DNA from: Cupriavidus agavae
GTDB taxonomy: Bacteria; Pseudomonadota; Gammaproteobacteria; Burkholderiales; Burkholderiaceae
Reading direction: 5' to 3'
DNA: 64,000 bases
NCBI RefSeq assembly: GCF_004217045.1
Contig: NZ_SGXM01000001.1
Location: 1,922,001-1,986,000 of the forward strand
Part shown: positions 63,602-64,000 of the stretch, piece after piece
Numbering within the stretch: the stretch's first letter is position 1
Layout: each line of letters opens with the position of its first letter
Notes under the pieces: generated by a model
Told to the model about the DNA's origin: nothing
Database searches by the model: none
What the model saw: only the letters and a program-made list of their open reading frames with translations
Program-made: the position numbers and the translations under genes

Positions 63602-64000
63602 ATGTCCAACGTCTCGATGTCTTCGCCCGCTCCCCTGCGCCGCCGCGGCCGCACGCTTGCCGAAGAAGTGGTTGGCAACCTGACCGACAGCATCCAGCAG
63701 GGCCAGCTCAAGCCGGGCGACAAGCTGCCGACCGAATCCGAAATCATGGCCACGCTCGGCGTGAGCCGCACCGTGGTGCGCGAGGCGCTTTCGCGCCTGC
63801 AGGCCAGCGGCTACGTGGAGACGCGCCACGGCATCGGCACCTTCGTGCTGAACCGCCCGGCCGAGAGCCATTCGCCGTTCCGCATCGATCCGTCGGCGAT
63901 GGTCACGGCCATGGACGTGCTGGCGATGCTGGAATTCCGCGTGAGCCTGGAAGCCGAGGCCGCCAGCCTGGCAGCTACGCGCCGCAGCGACGAACACCTG
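63602..64000 (+). CDS. GntR/FadR-type regulator, 5' part only
   Basis: 133 codons are visible from ATG 63602 and the frame runs past the window. The winged helix shows RGRTLAEEVVGNLTDSIQQGQLKPGDKLPTESEIM, LGVSRTVVREALSRLQASGYVETRHGIGTFV. After it a helical segment (MLEFRVSLEAEAASLAATRRS) begins an FCD ligand-binding domain. Divergent from gudD, so it is the natural candidate for regulating gudD and, given shared sites, the udh/porin unit. Confidence 0.88.
   Translation, partial: MSNVSMSSPAPLRRRGRTLAEEVVGNLTDSIQQGQLKPGDKLPTESEIMATLGVSRTVVREALSRLQASGYVETRHGIGTFVLNRPAESHSPFRIDPSAMVTAMDVLAMLEFRVSLEAEAASLAATRRSDEHL

Overview
The window is a high-GC (mid to upper 60s % by eye) stretch of a Burkholderiaceae chromosome, most like Cupriavidus/Ralstonia. 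This rests on the gene order greB / spoT / rpoZ / gmk / yicC, Bug-type solute-binding proteins, trimeric porins with the LYG motif, PuuD-type urate oxidation and a MaeB malic enzyme. Coding density is high. Many long open frames antisense to real genes are GC artefacts and are left out.

Layout. (1) 1-14411 is a purine-catabolism island: xdhA (3' end), xdhB, xdhC, an adenine/adenosine deaminase and guaD, then after an interruption puuD, uraH, an FCD-type GntR regulator, an NCS2 purine permease, puuE and uraD. Together they take adenine and guanine through xanthine and urate to allantoate. The interruption holds a fatty acid desaturase and a UPF0016/GDT1 manganese exporter preceded by a promoter and a yybP-ykoY (Mn2+) riboswitch. 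(2) 14532-24444 holds a porin, maeB, a DUF4136 lipoprotein, pepN, fbp and an aldose 1-epimerase. (3) 24531-31011 is a hexuronate unit: TRAP transporter (dctM, dctQ, dctP types), SMP-30 lactonase and uronate dehydrogenase, divergent from a second porin across a lower-GC regulatory region. (4) 31312-39961 holds tRNA-Thr, a HEPN protein with a small partner, a degenerate receiver protein, a FapA-type protein, a methyltransferase, a DUF1415 protein, an FAD oxidoreductase, a DUF2917 protein and a MocR regulator. (5) 40048-49247 holds a PAS-PAS-GGDEF protein, a putative peptidoglycan-targeting effector with an overlapping exported candidate immunity protein, lpxO, a DUF2252 protein, several small unknown genes and tRNA-fMet. 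(6) 49444-59713 is housekeeping: tRNA-Arg, greB, spoT/relA, rpoZ, gmk, yicC, a Ser/Thr kinase and PP2C phosphatase pair, rph, rdgB and hemW. (7) 59809-64000 holds a glycine-zipper lipoprotein, tRNA-Ser, a Bug binding protein with gudD, and the start of a divergent GntR regulator.

How the parts connect. The uronate unit (uronate to aldarolactone to aldarate) and gudD (glucarate dehydratase), 33 kb apart, form one oxidative hexuronate route. Both promoter regions carry a palindrome, GTCNTANGAC, that I propose as a common operator, with the GntR gene at the right edge as the likely regulator. The purine genes have their own operator candidate, ATTGTNNACAAT, placed twice in face-to-face overlapping promoters between uraH and the FCD regulator and once inside uraH.

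The most novel-looking items are the effector/immunity pair (41623-44414), the HEPN pair (31474-32261), the two operator systems, and the MocR operator with an 11-bp inverted repeat.
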